DNA of 64,000 bases. It comes from Halomonas sp. ALS9 (GTDB taxonomy: Bacteria > Pseudomonadota > Gammaproteobacteria > Pseudomonadales > Halomonadaceae). Positions 8,594 through 16,575 of the stretch are shown in pieces. The notes below the pieces were generated by a model. The model had not been told where the DNA came from. It saw only the letters and a program-made list of their open reading frames with translations, and did not search any database. Every line of letters starts with the position of its first letter. The first letter of the stretch is position 1. A program made the position numbers and the translations under genes. The stretch covers positions 146,719-210,718 of the forward strand of contig NZ_LXRG01000163.1 in NCBI RefSeq assembly GCF_001651035.1, in the 5' to 3' direction.

Positions 8594-10222
8594 ATGACCT
8601 CCATATTTGAGCAAGGCTTGCCCAAAACCGTCGCGAACCACGTGGCGCTTTCACCGCTGACCTTTATCGAGCGCTCGGCATCGATCTACCCTGACTATCC
8701 TGCGATAGTGCATGGCGGCACGCGGCGCAGCTGGAATGACACCTGGACGCGCTGCCGCCAGCTTGCCTCTGCGCTCGAAAAGCGGGGGATTCAGCCGGGC
8801 CAGACCGTAGCAGCGATGCTGCCTAATATTCCAGCGATGTTTGAAGCGCACTTCGGCGTGCCGCTGGCTGGCTGCGTATTAAACACGCTGAATATTCGCC
8901 TGGATGCCGAGGCGATCAGCTATATGCTGGAGCACGGCGAGGCCAAAGCCATTCTGGTCGATCCCGAGTTTGCCGACGTCATCCAGCAAGCCGTTGCCAA
9001 GCTTGAGCACAAGCCGCTGATTATCGATGTCGCTGACGTAGAGTTTCTCGGCGACACCCAGGGCATTGGCGAGATCGAGTACGAAGCGCTGCTTGAAGAG
9101 GGTGACGCGGAGTTTGCCTACCAACTGCCTGCCGATGAGTGGAATGCGATCTCGCTTAACTACACCTCAGGTACCACCGGCAAGCCCAAAGGCGTGGTTT
9201 ATCACCACCGCGGTGCTTATCTCAACGCGGTGAGTAACATTATGGAGTGGGCGATGCCCCACCATCCCATCTACCTGTGGACGCTGCCGATGTTCCACTG
9301 CAACGGCTGGTGCTTTCCCTGGACGATTGCCGCCAACGCCGGGGTGAACGTCTGCCTACGCCGGGTCGACCCCAAAAAGATCATGCAGTTGATTGCCGAT
9401 GAAAAGGTCACCCACTTTAGCGGGGCGCCGATTATTCTTAATGGGTTGGTGAATCTGCCCGCTGAAGATAAACGTGAGTTCGATCACCCGGTGAAAGTCA
9501 CTACTGCCGGTGCCGCGCCGCCTGCCTCGGTGATTGCTGGTGTCGAAAAGCTGGGTATTGAAGTGACTCATGTGTATGGCCTGACTGAAGTGTATGGGCC
9601 GGTGACCGTGTGTGCCTGGCGCGAAGCCTGGGATGAGCTGCCGCTGGAAGCCAGGGCCAAGATCAAAGCCCGCCAGGGCGTGCGCTACCATATGCTCGAA
9701 GCATTGTGCGTAGCCGACCCGCTTACCCTGGAGCCGGTGCCCAAAGACGGCCAAACCATCGGCGAGATACTAATGCGCGGCAACAACGTCATGAAGGGCT
9801 ATTTGAAGAACGCCGAAGCGACCGAGCAGGCCTTAGAAGGCGGCTGGTACCACACCGGTGATCTTGCTGTATGGCACCCGGATGGCTATATCGAGATTAA
9901 AGACCGCTCCAAGGACATCATTATTTCCGGCGGTGAGAATATCTCAACCATCGAAGTGGAAGATGCTATTTACGGCCATCCTGCGGTCGAAGAGGCGGCG
10001 GTCGTGGCCAAGCCCGACGAGAAGTGGGGCGAAACGCCTTGTGCCTTTGTGAAGCTTAAAGTCGGTTATGGTGAAGTGACTGAGGCCGATATTATCGCCC
10101 ACTGCCGCGAACATCTGGCGGGCTACAAAGTCCCTAAAACAGTCATTTTTAGCGAGTTGCCGAAAACCTCAACGGGCAAGATCCAAAAGTTCGTCCTGCG
10201 CGAAGAAGCTAAGAATCATTGA
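8594..10222 (+). CDS. Acyl-CoA synthetase (DmdB-like / medium-chain fatty acid-CoA ligase)
   Basis: 542-residue AMP-forming ligase of the ANL superfamily. It activates a carboxylic acid with ATP and CoA. The P-loop motif YTSGTTGKPKGV is near residue 190, the acyl-binding/adenylation motif VYGLTEVYGP is near 325, YHTGDLAVWHPDG is near 420, the hinge and A8 region DIIISGGENIS follow, and the catalytic lysine is in KTSTGKIQKF near the C-terminus. The sequence resembles DmdB-type ligases (methylmercaptopropionate-CoA ligase), which also use ordinary short and medium acids. A CAGGAG ribosome site is present. It sits 25 bp before the hydroxyacyl-CoA dehydrogenase gene, probably in one operon with it. 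Confidence 0.93.
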   Translation: MTSIFEQGLPKTVANHVALSPLTFIERSASIYPDYPAIVHGGTRRSWNDTWTRCRQLASALEKRGIQPGQTVAAMLPNIPAMFEAHFGVPLAGCVLNTLNIRLDAEAISYMLEHGEAKAILVDPEFADVIQQAVAKLEHKPLIIDVADVEFLGDTQGIGEIEYEALLEEGDAEFAYQLPADEWNAISLNYTSGTTGKPKGVVYHHRGAYLNAVSNIMEWAMPHHPIYLWTLPMFHCNGWCFPWTIAANAGVNVCLRRVDPKKIMQLIADEKVTHFSGAPIILNGLVNLPAEDKREFDHPVKVTTAGAAPPASVIAGVEKLGIEVTHVYGLTEVYGPVTVCAWREAWDELPLEARAKIKARQGVRYHMLEALCVADPLTLEPVPKDGQTIGEILMRGNNVMKGYLKNAEATEQALEGGWYHTGDLAVWHPDGYIEIKDRSKDIIISGGENISTIEVEDAIYGHPAVEEAAVVAKPDEKWGETPCAFVKLKVGYGEVTEADIIAHCREHLAGYKVPKTVIFSELPKTSTGKIQKFVLREEAKNH

Positions 10223-10246
10223 TAATGCATTTTAAGGAGCGGGTGT

Positions 10247-11095
10247 ATGAGCGACAAAACGATTGGTGTAGTAGGAGCGGGCACAATGGGGCAGGGGATT
10301 GCCCAGGTAGCGGTGGCGAGTGGCTTCACCGTTAGGCTTTACGATGTGGCAGAGCAGCAGCTTAGTCGCGCTGAGGCAAATATTGATAAAGGGTTGAGTA
10401 AGCTGGTAGCGAAAGAAAAAATCAGTGATGCGGATAAAGACGCTGCCTTGGCGCGCCTTTCGACGACCACGACGCTAGATGCTTTGAGTGATTGTGCGGT
10501 AATTATTGAAGCTGCTCCGGAACAGCCTGAACTGAAAGAGAAGTTGTTCCGCGACCTAAGCCGTTTAAGCAGCGAGGCCATCTTGGCTTCCAATACATCA
10601 TCGCTGTCATTAACTCGCTTAGCGGCCGTCTGCGAACGCCCTGAGCGCGTAGTGGGTATGCATTTTTTCAACCCGGTACCAGTGCTCAAACTGGTGGAGG
10701 TGATTCGTGCGGAACAAACGTCAAATGAAACCGTTGAGCGCATTGAACAGCTCGCTATCGCGTTAGGCAAAACCGCCGTGCCGGTGGGCGATGCGCCAGG
10801 TTTCGCGGTGAACCGCCTGCTGGTGCCGATGATCAACGAGGCTGCGTTTATTGTTCAAGAGGGCACCGCGACGCCGGAGGCAGTCGATGACGCCATGAAG
10901 CTAGGCGCCGCCCACCCCATGGGGCCGTTGGCGTTGGCAGATTTAATCGGCCTGGATGTTTGTCTAGCGATTATGGAAGTGCTTCAGGAAGGCTTTGGCG
11001 ATCCCAAGTATCGCCCCTGCCCACTGCTCAAGCGCATGGTGGCCGCGGGCTATCTGGGGCGTAAAAGCGGACGGGGGTTTTATCACTACGATTAG
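10247..11095 (+). CDS. 3-hydroxybutyryl-CoA dehydrogenase
   Basis: 282-residue NAD(P)-dependent 3-hydroxyacyl-CoA dehydrogenase of the Hbd/PaaH single-domain type. The Rossmann motif GAGTMGQGIAQVA is at residues 10-22, the catalytic His is in GMHFFNPVPVLKLVE near 140, and VGDAPGFAVNRLL follows; the C-terminal dimerisation domain ends in GRKSGRGFYHYD. It oxidises 3-hydroxyacyl-CoA to 3-oxoacyl-CoA. A TTAAGGAG ribosome site is present, with 25 bp to the ligase gene. No thiolase gene is present in the window, so the pathway must be completed elsewhere. Confidence 0.95.
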   Translation: MSDKTIGVVGAGTMGQGIAQVAVASGFTVRLYDVAEQQLSRAEANIDKGLSKLVAKEKISDADKDAALARLSTTTTLDALSDCAVIIEAAPEQPELKEKLFRDLSRLSSEAILASNTSSLSLTRLAAVCERPERVVGMHFFNPVPVLKLVEVIRAEQTSNETVERIEQLAIALGKTAVPVGDAPGFAVNRLLVPMINEAAFIVQEGTATPEAVDDAMKLGAAHPMGPLALADLIGLDVCLAIMEVLQEGFGDPKYRPCPLLKRMVAAGYLGRKSGRGFYHYD

Positions 11096-11212
11096 CTTGC
11101 ACTAACGTGAAGAGCGCGGCATAAATAAGTCATTGCCACTCAACCAAGCGTTCGCTAGGGTTGGGTGGTACTCACTTTACTATTCCATAACAAATCAAAT
11201 AAGGAGTCCGCC

Positions 11213-11986
11213 ATGAGCGAAGCAGTGATCGAGAAGGTTGATAACGATGGAGTGGTGCGACTGACCATCAATCGTCCTAAAGCGCTGAATGCCCTAAACA
11301 GCGATGTACTCTCCGCGCTGGAAGCACACCTAGTAGAGCTTGAAGCTCATCCGAACCTGCGTGCCGTGCTGATTACTGGTGCGGGCGAGAAGTCCTTTGT
11401 AGCGGGCGCCGATATCACCGAAATGCGTGAAAAAACGCCCGAAGAGGCGCGCGCCTTTGCCAGCCAAGCGCTGCGCACCATTAAACGCCTAGAGACACTA
11501 CCCGTGCCGGTGGTCGCGCTGGTGAACGGGTTTTGCCTTGGCGGCGGCTGCGAACTGGCACTGGCCTGCGACTGGGCTGTAGCCAGTGACAACGCGGTGT
11601 TTGGTCAACCAGAAGTGCTGCTGGGGGTCATCCCCGGCTTTGGCGGTACCCAACGTCTGCCACGCCGCGTTGGCCCTGCTATGGCGATTGATCTGGTCAC
11701 CACCGGGCGCAAAATTGATGCCCAAGAGGCGCTACGTATCGGCCTGGTGAACCGGGTAATGCCGCAAGCGGAGCTAGAAAACTACGTTGAAGAGTTAACC
11801 AAGCAGCTCAAGGGCAACGGCCCGCAGTCGGTGCGCGGAGCTAAGCAGGCGGTTCACGACGGGTTGGATCAAGACCTTGATAGCGCACTGGCGCTGGAAA
11901 CCAGTCTGTTCGCCTTATGCTTTGCCGGTGAAGAGCAGAAAGAGGGCATGGCAGCGTTTGTCGAGAAGCGTAAAGCCAACTTCTGA
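11213..11986 (+). CDS. Enoyl-CoA hydratase (crotonase family)
   Basis: 257 residues from the ATG at 11213, chosen for its AAGGAG site at 11201. Crotonase fold with oxyanion-hole segments SFVAGADITEM and LGGGCELALACD, and catalytic-Glu regions including FGQPEVLLGVIPGFGGTQRL. It hydrates 2-enoyl-CoA to 3-hydroxyacyl-CoA, the step before the enzyme encoded just upstream. The 117-bp gap may hold its own promoter. Degenerate 13-15-bp repeats start at its stop codon, and a terminator lies 70 bp beyond. Confidence 0.94.
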   Translation: MSEAVIEKVDNDGVVRLTINRPKALNALNSDVLSALEAHLVELEAHPNLRAVLITGAGEKSFVAGADITEMREKTPEEARAFASQALRTIKRLETLPVPVVALVNGFCLGGGCELALACDWAVASDNAVFGQPEVLLGVIPGFGGTQRLPRRVGPAMAIDLVTTGRKIDAQEALRIGLVNRVMPQAELENYVEELTKQLKGNGPQSVRGAKQAVHDGLDQDLDSALALETSLFALCFAGEEQKEGMAAFVEKRKANF

Positions 11987-12032
11987 AGCCATTTTCTAAA
12001 GCCAATTTCTTAAAACAGGCTTCTAAGCCTTA
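11982..12032 (+). repeat. Degenerate tandem repeat at stop codon
   Basis: Four diverged copies of a unit of about 13-15 bp (TTCTGAAGCC, TTCTAAAGCC, a shorter middle unit with TTAA, TTCTAAGCC) begin at the TGA of the enoyl-CoA hydratase gene. The units supply further TAA codons. Confidence 0.45.
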
Positions 12033-12056
12033 CTTCGTTCCAGTTTTACTTATTTA

Positions 12057-12086
12057 GGGGGTGGCGCTTGCGTCACCCCCGTTTTA
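12057..12086 (+). terminator. Rho-independent terminator after enoyl-CoA hydratase
   Basis: Stem GGGGGTG (12057-12063) with CACCCCC (12074-12080), extended by three inner pairs, followed by GTTTTA. Confidence 0.75.
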
Positions 12087-12129
12087 TGCTCAAAGGCTTC
12101 TTACTACGAATCTCTTCGGAGTCGCCACG

Positions 12130-12747
12130 ATGCAATGGGCTGCATTTATCCTCGCCGCGCTTGGTTTTGCCTACTTACCTGGACCTGCGATGCTGTATAC
12201 CGCAGCGCAAACCCTGGGGCGTGGCCGACGAGCAGGGTGGTTAGCGGTCATGGGGGTGCATATGGGCTGCTATGTCCATGTGATAGCAGCCGCGCTGGGC
12301 TTGGCACTGCTGTTTGCGGCGATCCCGCCTGCTTATATCGCCATGAAAATTATCGGCGGGCTTTACTTGCTCTGGATGGGGCTACGGCTATGGCAGCAGG
12401 GCATCCGCGCCCATGGCGATGAGGTTCCGCTGGCCACCACTAAACGCGTGCTGCGCGATAGTTTTCTGGTGGAGGTGCTTAACCCTAAAACCGCACTCTT
12501 TTTCGTTGCCTTTTTGCCCCAATTTGTGCAGCCCGAGAGCGCGATGCCGGTGGCATGGCAGTTGCTCTGGCTGGGGATTGCCACCAATGTGCTATTTTCC
12601 TCTGCGGATGTGGTGGTGGTGCTACTGGCGAGTCCCTTACGTAAATGGTTACAAAAATCCCACGGCTCTTCCCGCCTGATTCAGCGCATTGGCGGTGGCG
12701 TATTAATGGGACTGGGCGGTAACACGTTGGCTCAAGCGGCGCGATAA
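12130..12747 (+). CDS. LysE/RhtB family amino-acid exporter
   Basis: 205 residues from the ATG at 12130 (MQWAAFIL...); an upstream in-frame start would fall inside the terminator. The LysE family N-terminal signature is seen as FAYLPGPAMLYTAAQTLGRG, with GLYLLWMGLRLW in the third span and a NPKTALFFVAFLPQFVQP block. Six membrane spans are expected. The family exports amino acids or their analogues, and the substrate is not predictable here. It is probably a single-gene unit, with the GST gene 51 bp downstream under its own ribosome site. Confidence 0.9.
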   Translation: MQWAAFILAALGFAYLPGPAMLYTAAQTLGRGRRAGWLAVMGVHMGCYVHVIAAALGLALLFAAIPPAYIAMKIIGGLYLLWMGLRLWQQGIRAHGDEVPLATTKRVLRDSFLVEVLNPKTALFFVAFLPQFVQPESAMPVAWQLLWLGIATNVLFSSADVVVVLLASPLRKWLQKSHGSSRLIQRIGGGVLMGLGGNTLAQAAR

Positions 12748-12798
12748 GGATGCCTGCCCAAATCAGCTAATTCTGTATCTTCTTATAAGGAGCGCTGC

Positions 12799-13500
12799 AT
12801 GTTTGATCTGTATATTGCCAACAAGAATTACTCGTCCTGGTCTCTGCGCCCTTGGGTGCTGATGAAGGCGCTGGAGATTCCGTTTAAAGAACATCTAATG
12901 CCCTTTGAAGGGGGCACTGGTGCAAGCCATGATACCTTTATTCGTTTTTCTCCCTCGGGCTTAGTGCCCTGCTTGGTAGATGTGGCAGGCGCAGGTGAGC
13001 TGGCCGTGTGGGACTCCCTGGCGATTGTCGAGTATCTGGCCGAGCAACACGCCAACGTTTGGCCAAGTGATAAGACTGCCCGTGCCTGGGCACGCTCAGC
13101 CACTGCCGAAATGCACAGCGGTTTCGGTACGCTGCGCGACGAGTGTCCGATGAATTGCGGTATGCGGGTGGCATTGAACAGCTTATCGACCAAACTTAAA
13201 ACGGATGTGGCTCGCTTGGATGCACTATGGCAGCAGGGACTTGAACGTTTTGGCGGGCCTTTTTTAGCCGGCGAGCGCTTCACTGCGGTCGATGCCTTTT
13301 ATGCCCCTGTTGCGTTTCGCGTACAAACATTCAACTTACCGCTCAGTGACGCTTCCCAAGCGTATGTTGAACACTTATTAGCGCTACCTGCCATGCAAGC
13401 GTGGTATCAAGCCGCGCTTGAGGAACCATGGCGCGAGTCCATGCATGAAGCTGATACGCTGAAAAATGGCAAAGCAACGGCGGATTACCGCCAACCTTAA
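12799..13500 (+). CDS. Glutathione S-transferase family protein
   Basis: 233 residues. The N-terminal thioredoxin-like domain begins LYIANKNYSSWSLRPWV, where the Ser motif replaces the Cys/Tyr of other classes. SGLVPCLVD gives the cis-Pro and WDSLAIVEYLAE the Glu/Asp-Ser glutathione-binding site. The C-terminal helical domain includes AVDAFYAPVAFR. The sequence resembles the group of cytosolic GSTs near YfcF/maleylacetoacetate-isomerase-like proteins. The substrate is unknown. It has an AAGGAG ribosome site. Confidence 0.88.
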   Translation: MFDLYIANKNYSSWSLRPWVLMKALEIPFKEHLMPFEGGTGASHDTFIRFSPSGLVPCLVDVAGAGELAVWDSLAIVEYLAEQHANVWPSDKTARAWARSATAEMHSGFGTLRDECPMNCGMRVALNSLSTKLKTDVARLDALWQQGLERFGGPFLAGERFTAVDAFYAPVAFRVQTFNLPLSDASQAYVEHLLALPAMQAWYQAALEEPWRESMHEADTLKNGKATADYRQP

Positions 13501-13570
13501 CCTACTTGGCAAATCCACCATAGATACCCTGCATCGGGTACACTGACGCAAATTTCGTTTGGAAACGTTC

Positions 13571-14110
13571 ATGGCTCTTAGCGCAACGCCCTACAAAGTT
13601 GATATTAACCTGACCGATCTGGATCGCGGGGTGTATGAAACGCTTCGTTTCACCGTGGCTCGCCACCCATCAGAGACCGAAGAGCGCATGACCGCGCGCT
13701 TACTGGCTTATGTGCTGTGGTATAGCGAAACGCTGGCCTTCGGGCGTGGGCTTTCCGATGTAGACGAACCGGCACTGTGGGAGAAAAGCCTGGATGGGCG
13801 TTTGCTGCACTGGATTGAAGTAGGTCTGCCAGATGCCGAGCGCATCACCTGGTGCTCACGGCGGGCTGAACGCGTCTCGCTGCTTGCCTACGGACGGGTC
13901 GATATGTGGGAAAGCAAAGTACTGCCCAATGTGGCATCGCTGAAAAATGTCCATGTGGCAGGGTTACCCCAGGAGGCGCTCGCGACCATTGCTAAAGACC
14001 TGCCAAGGGCGATTAATTGGGCGGTAATGATCAGCGAAGGGTCGCTATTTATTACCGATGAAAACGGCCAACATGAAATTACCCCGCAGTGGCTGCTACG
14101 TGACAGATAG
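13571..14110 (+). CDS. yaeQ: YaeQ family protein
   Basis: 179 residues, start taken at the ATG at 13571 (MALSATPYK). The sequence matches the YaeQ family across its length: HPSETEERMTARLLAYVLWY, LWEKSLDGRLLHWIEVGLPD, and a C-terminal ITPQWLL. YaeQ has a PD-(D/E)XK nuclease-like fold, and the conserved Asp/Glu and Lys residues are visible, but its cellular role is not established. The gene stands alone, downstream of the GST gene. Confidence 0.93.
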   Translation: MALSATPYKVDINLTDLDRGVYETLRFTVARHPSETEERMTARLLAYVLWYSETLAFGRGLSDVDEPALWEKSLDGRLLHWIEVGLPDAERITWCSRRAERVSLLAYGRVDMWESKVLPNVASLKNVHVAGLPQEALATIAKDLPRAINWAVMISEGSLFITDENGQHEITPQWLLRDR

Positions 14111-14360
14111 TGGTTTAACTTGATCATTAGCCTACAAACTTTCGTCTAGTCGACTACGCTATAAATCTAAGCAATCAACACCATAAGGGTGGCCTATGAG
14201 CCATCCTTAATTTTTAGTATCTCAGCCTTTTTGTGTAGAAGTTTGCAAAAGTATGCTTGCTATCTTTTTGCACAATTACATACAATCAACAATGTTTGTT
14301 GATGCTCATCAAAAAGCAGCCTCCAAAAACGCTCCCTAGAAAAATCTCAAGGAACGAGTC

Positions 14361-15350
14361 ATGAAAGCAATTACCCCTATACGATGGCAACTACTCCCGC
14401 TGGTGGCTGTAGTAAGCCTGCTGTCTACGCTGGCGCAGGCCAACGACAGTGTCCTCTCGATTAAGCACGCAAATGATGGGATGGCCAGCAGTGACGATGG
14501 TCACTTTACCAGCGGTTTTGAGCTTAATTGGGCGTTTGAACCTGAAGCGCAAAACTGGACACAGCGCTTGGCAACTACTTTGCCTGACAGCATTATCGGC
14601 AGCGCAGATATGGCCGCTTTTCGGCTGGTACATCAGATTTATACGCCCAACAATATTGAGCAGCGTGGGTTGATTGAAGACGATCGCCCCTATGCAGGGA
14701 TTGTTTACGGGGGTATGTCGCTCTACGAAGATGTGCCGATGGGACACTGGCGCCAAGCAACTGATCTGCACCTGGATATTGGGTTGGTAGGGCCGTCGTC
14801 ACTTGCCGATAGTATTCAACGCGAAGTGCATCGCATCACCGAAAGTGACCGACCCAACGGGTGGAATAATCAGCTTGGCGATGAAGCGATCGTCAACGTC
14901 GCGATGCGGCGCCAGTGGTGGCATAGCTCCCCATTGATCGGCAAACAGTTTGCCCATGGCCCTAGCGTCAGCGCTGCTTTGGGCAACCTCTACACCTACG
15001 CAAGCGCTGGGTATAGCGTTCGCTGGGGCGATGAGGCGCCAGGCATACCTACGCTGACACCCAACCCCGGTAGCCGCTACCATATGGCCGCTAAAGAAGG
15101 CTGGCAGTGGTACCTGTTTGCCAGTGTAGAGGGCTACTATATGGCGCAGAACCTAACGCTTGATGGCAATACATTTAGAAATAGCCACTCGGTTGACCGT
15201 AAAGAGTGGGTAGGTGACGTCTCCGCGGGACTGGCGCTGGCCTGGGAAGATTGGCAGGTCACTTACGCCGTAGTGCAGCGCTCACGCGAATTTGATGGGC
15301 AAGAAGAGCAGGATAAGTTTGGCTCTATCGCGCTATCCAAGCGCTTCTAA
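14361..15350 (+). CDS. lpxR: Lipid A deacylase LpxR family outer membrane protein
   Basis: 329 residues with a clear signal peptide (cleavage after ...TLAQA, about residue 27). The mature part begins NDSVLSIKHANDG and ends in aromatic F (SIALSKRF), as outer-membrane beta-barrels do. Family landmarks are GFELNW, DDRPYAGIVYGG, GLVGPSS and the GWNNQLGDE block, all expected in LpxR (DUF2219), a calcium-dependent enzyme that removes 3'-acyloxyacyl chains from lipid A. The 250-bp upstream gap is AT-rich and probably holds the promoter. Together with the LpxL-type gene at 2476 the window holds two lipid-A-modifying enzymes, not linked in an operon. Confidence 0.9.
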   Translation: MKAITPIRWQLLPLVAVVSLLSTLAQANDSVLSIKHANDGMASSDDGHFTSGFELNWAFEPEAQNWTQRLATTLPDSIIGSADMAAFRLVHQIYTPNNIEQRGLIEDDRPYAGIVYGGMSLYEDVPMGHWRQATDLHLDIGLVGPSSLADSIQREVHRITESDRPNGWNNQLGDEAIVNVAMRRQWWHSSPLIGKQFAHGPSVSAALGNLYTYASAGYSVRWGDEAPGIPTLTPNPGSRYHMAAKEGWQWYLFASVEGYYMAQNLTLDGNTFRNSHSVDRKEWVGDVSAGLALAWEDWQVTYAVVQRSREFDGQEEQDKFGSIALSKRF

Positions 15351-15499
15351 CGCCTTAACGGTAGCGAACGCCCAACTAGTTCCTAGGCAGAGTGGCGGGA
15401 TTCAATACCCTCCTAGCGTATACAACAGACTCAGGGCTGCTAGCCTAAGCAGAGGAGTGTGATGTTCATATACCAATCGGCGTTTAGGAGAAAGGCTCA

Positions 15500-16033
15500 A
15501 TGGAACTGGTTTTTTTCAATAGCTGGGGCAGTTTATTACGCATTGTGATTGTTGGGCTACTGGCATACGCAATGCTCGTTCTTTTTCTGCGCCTGTCAGG
15601 CAATCGAACGCTTTCGAAAATGAATGCCTTCGACTTAATCGTTACGGTCGCACTGGGTTCCACGCTAGCAACTGTATTGTTATCTAAAGATGTTGCCTTG
15701 GTGGATGGAGCGGTTGCTTTAGCACTGCTGATCTCTCTTCAGTTTGCGATTACGTGGACAAGCGTTCGATTTCTTTGGGTTCGTCGATTCGTCACTGGCG
15801 AACCGCTGATGTTGCTCTATCAGGGGGAGTTTCTATTAACGTCTTTGCGTCAAGCGCGGGTAACCCAAGACGAAGTTCTCTCGGCCATTCGCAGTAGTGG
15901 GCTGAGTGACGTGACCGCAGTAGAAGCGGTGGTGTTAGAAACCGATGGTTCGTTAAGTGTCGTCAAGCGTCAGGCAGAGAGCCGTCATTCGAGCCTAGAG
16001 GGCGTTCGTGTGGAGCATCGTTCAGACCCTTAA
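15500..16033 (+). CDS. DUF421 (YetF-like) membrane protein
   Basis: 177 residues. Three membrane spans at the N-terminus enclose the family signature LRLSGNRTLSKMNAFDLIVTV. A soluble C-terminal domain includes LLYQGEFLLTSLRQARVTQDEV and LETDGSLSVVKR, the pattern of DUF421/YetF proteins. The function is unknown; some relatives affect spore or envelope traits in Firmicutes. Strong AGGAG ribosome site. It is a single gene flanked by short gaps. Confidence 0.88.
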   Translation: MELVFFNSWGSLLRIVIVGLLAYAMLVLFLRLSGNRTLSKMNAFDLIVTVALGSTLATVLLSKDVALVDGAVALALLISLQFAITWTSVRFLWVRRFVTGEPLMLLYQGEFLLTSLRQARVTQDEVLSAIRSSGLSDVTAVEAVVLETDGSLSVVKRQAESRHSSLEGVRVEHRSDP

Positions 16034-16105
16034 ATAATCCGCCATTCGCGTTTGAGGTCGGCGGTGTTACTCTATGCTGCTTTCCACGCATGCTAAGGGC
16101 AATTT

Positions 16106-16420
16106 GTGAAAATCAAAGCGGATCTCTCTATTCTAGATATTATTGGCCATCTGATCATTTGGGTGGTATTGAGCATTATTACCTTGGGTATAGCGCTATT
16201 TTTCTTCCCCTACTCATTTTCACGGTTTGTTATTAACCGTACCTCGGTCGTTGACACTGCTGGCGTAGAGCGAAAAATGATTTGCGATATAAATCTGTTC
16301 AGCAATATCGGCCATATCATTCTATGGATGCTGATTTCGCTGGTTACCTTTGGTTTAGGGTATATTTTCTACTTCTATCGGGTTTGGAACTACGCTTTGA
16401 ATAACTCGCGCTTTGAATAA
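16106..16420 (+). CDS. Small membrane protein with internally duplicated hydrophobic unit
   Basis: 104 residues starting at GTG (16106) after an AAGGGC site. Two halves are related: residues 12-46 (IIGHLIIWVVLSIITLGIAL..., then FVINRT) and 66-101 (NIGHIILWMLISLVTFGLGY..., then YALNNS), with shared IGH-I-W--SL-T-G spacing. Each half holds a hairpin of hydrophobic segments. It resembles small uncharacterised DUF6693-type proteins, but I hold that label loosely. The last codons and the stop lie inside a 16-bp tandem repeat, so the C-terminus may be variable between strains. Confidence 0.7.
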   Translation: MKIKADLSILDIIGHLIIWVVLSIITLGIALFFFPYSFSRFVINRTSVVDTAGVERKMICDINLFSNIGHIILWMLISLVTFGLGYIFYFYRVWNYALNNSRFE

Positions 16421-16488
16421 CTCGCGCTTTGAATAATTCGCGCTTTGAATAATTCGCGCGTTGAATAACTCACGGGTTGAATAGCGTT
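16393..16488 (+). repeat. 16-bp tandem repeat across a stop codon, about 5.5 units
   Basis: Unit CGCTTTGAATAACTCG at 16393-16408 is followed by an identical copy, two copies with one change, one with three or four changes and a decayed partial unit. The TAA stop of the upstream gene is in unit two, and the following units carry TAA at the same place. Because 16 is not a multiple of 3, each unit shifts frame. Confidence 0.95.
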
Positions 16489-16520
16489 TAAGCGTGCAAA
16501 CCTGTATTTAGCATGCCTTA

Positions 16521-16557
16521 GGGCCTACGTTGAGAGATCAAGCGTAGGCCCTTTTTT
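16521..16557 (+). terminator. Rho-independent terminator
   Basis: Stem GGGCCTACG (16521-16529) with CGTAGGCCC (16543-16551), then six T. It ends transcription of the 16106 gene after the repeat array. Confidence 0.88.
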
Positions 16558-16575
16558 GATGGCTATTTACTCAGA

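Noticed and set aside
10339..10836. 165-codon minus-strand open frame in the hydroxyacyl-CoA dehydrogenase gene
   Set aside because: Antisense to a clear enzyme gene; Ser/Ala-rich translation without recognisable motifs.
6667..11986. Complete DMSP demethylation cluster
   Set aside because: No dmdA and no clear dmdD in the window; only two genes resemble that pathway, so it is kept as a possibility in the findings.
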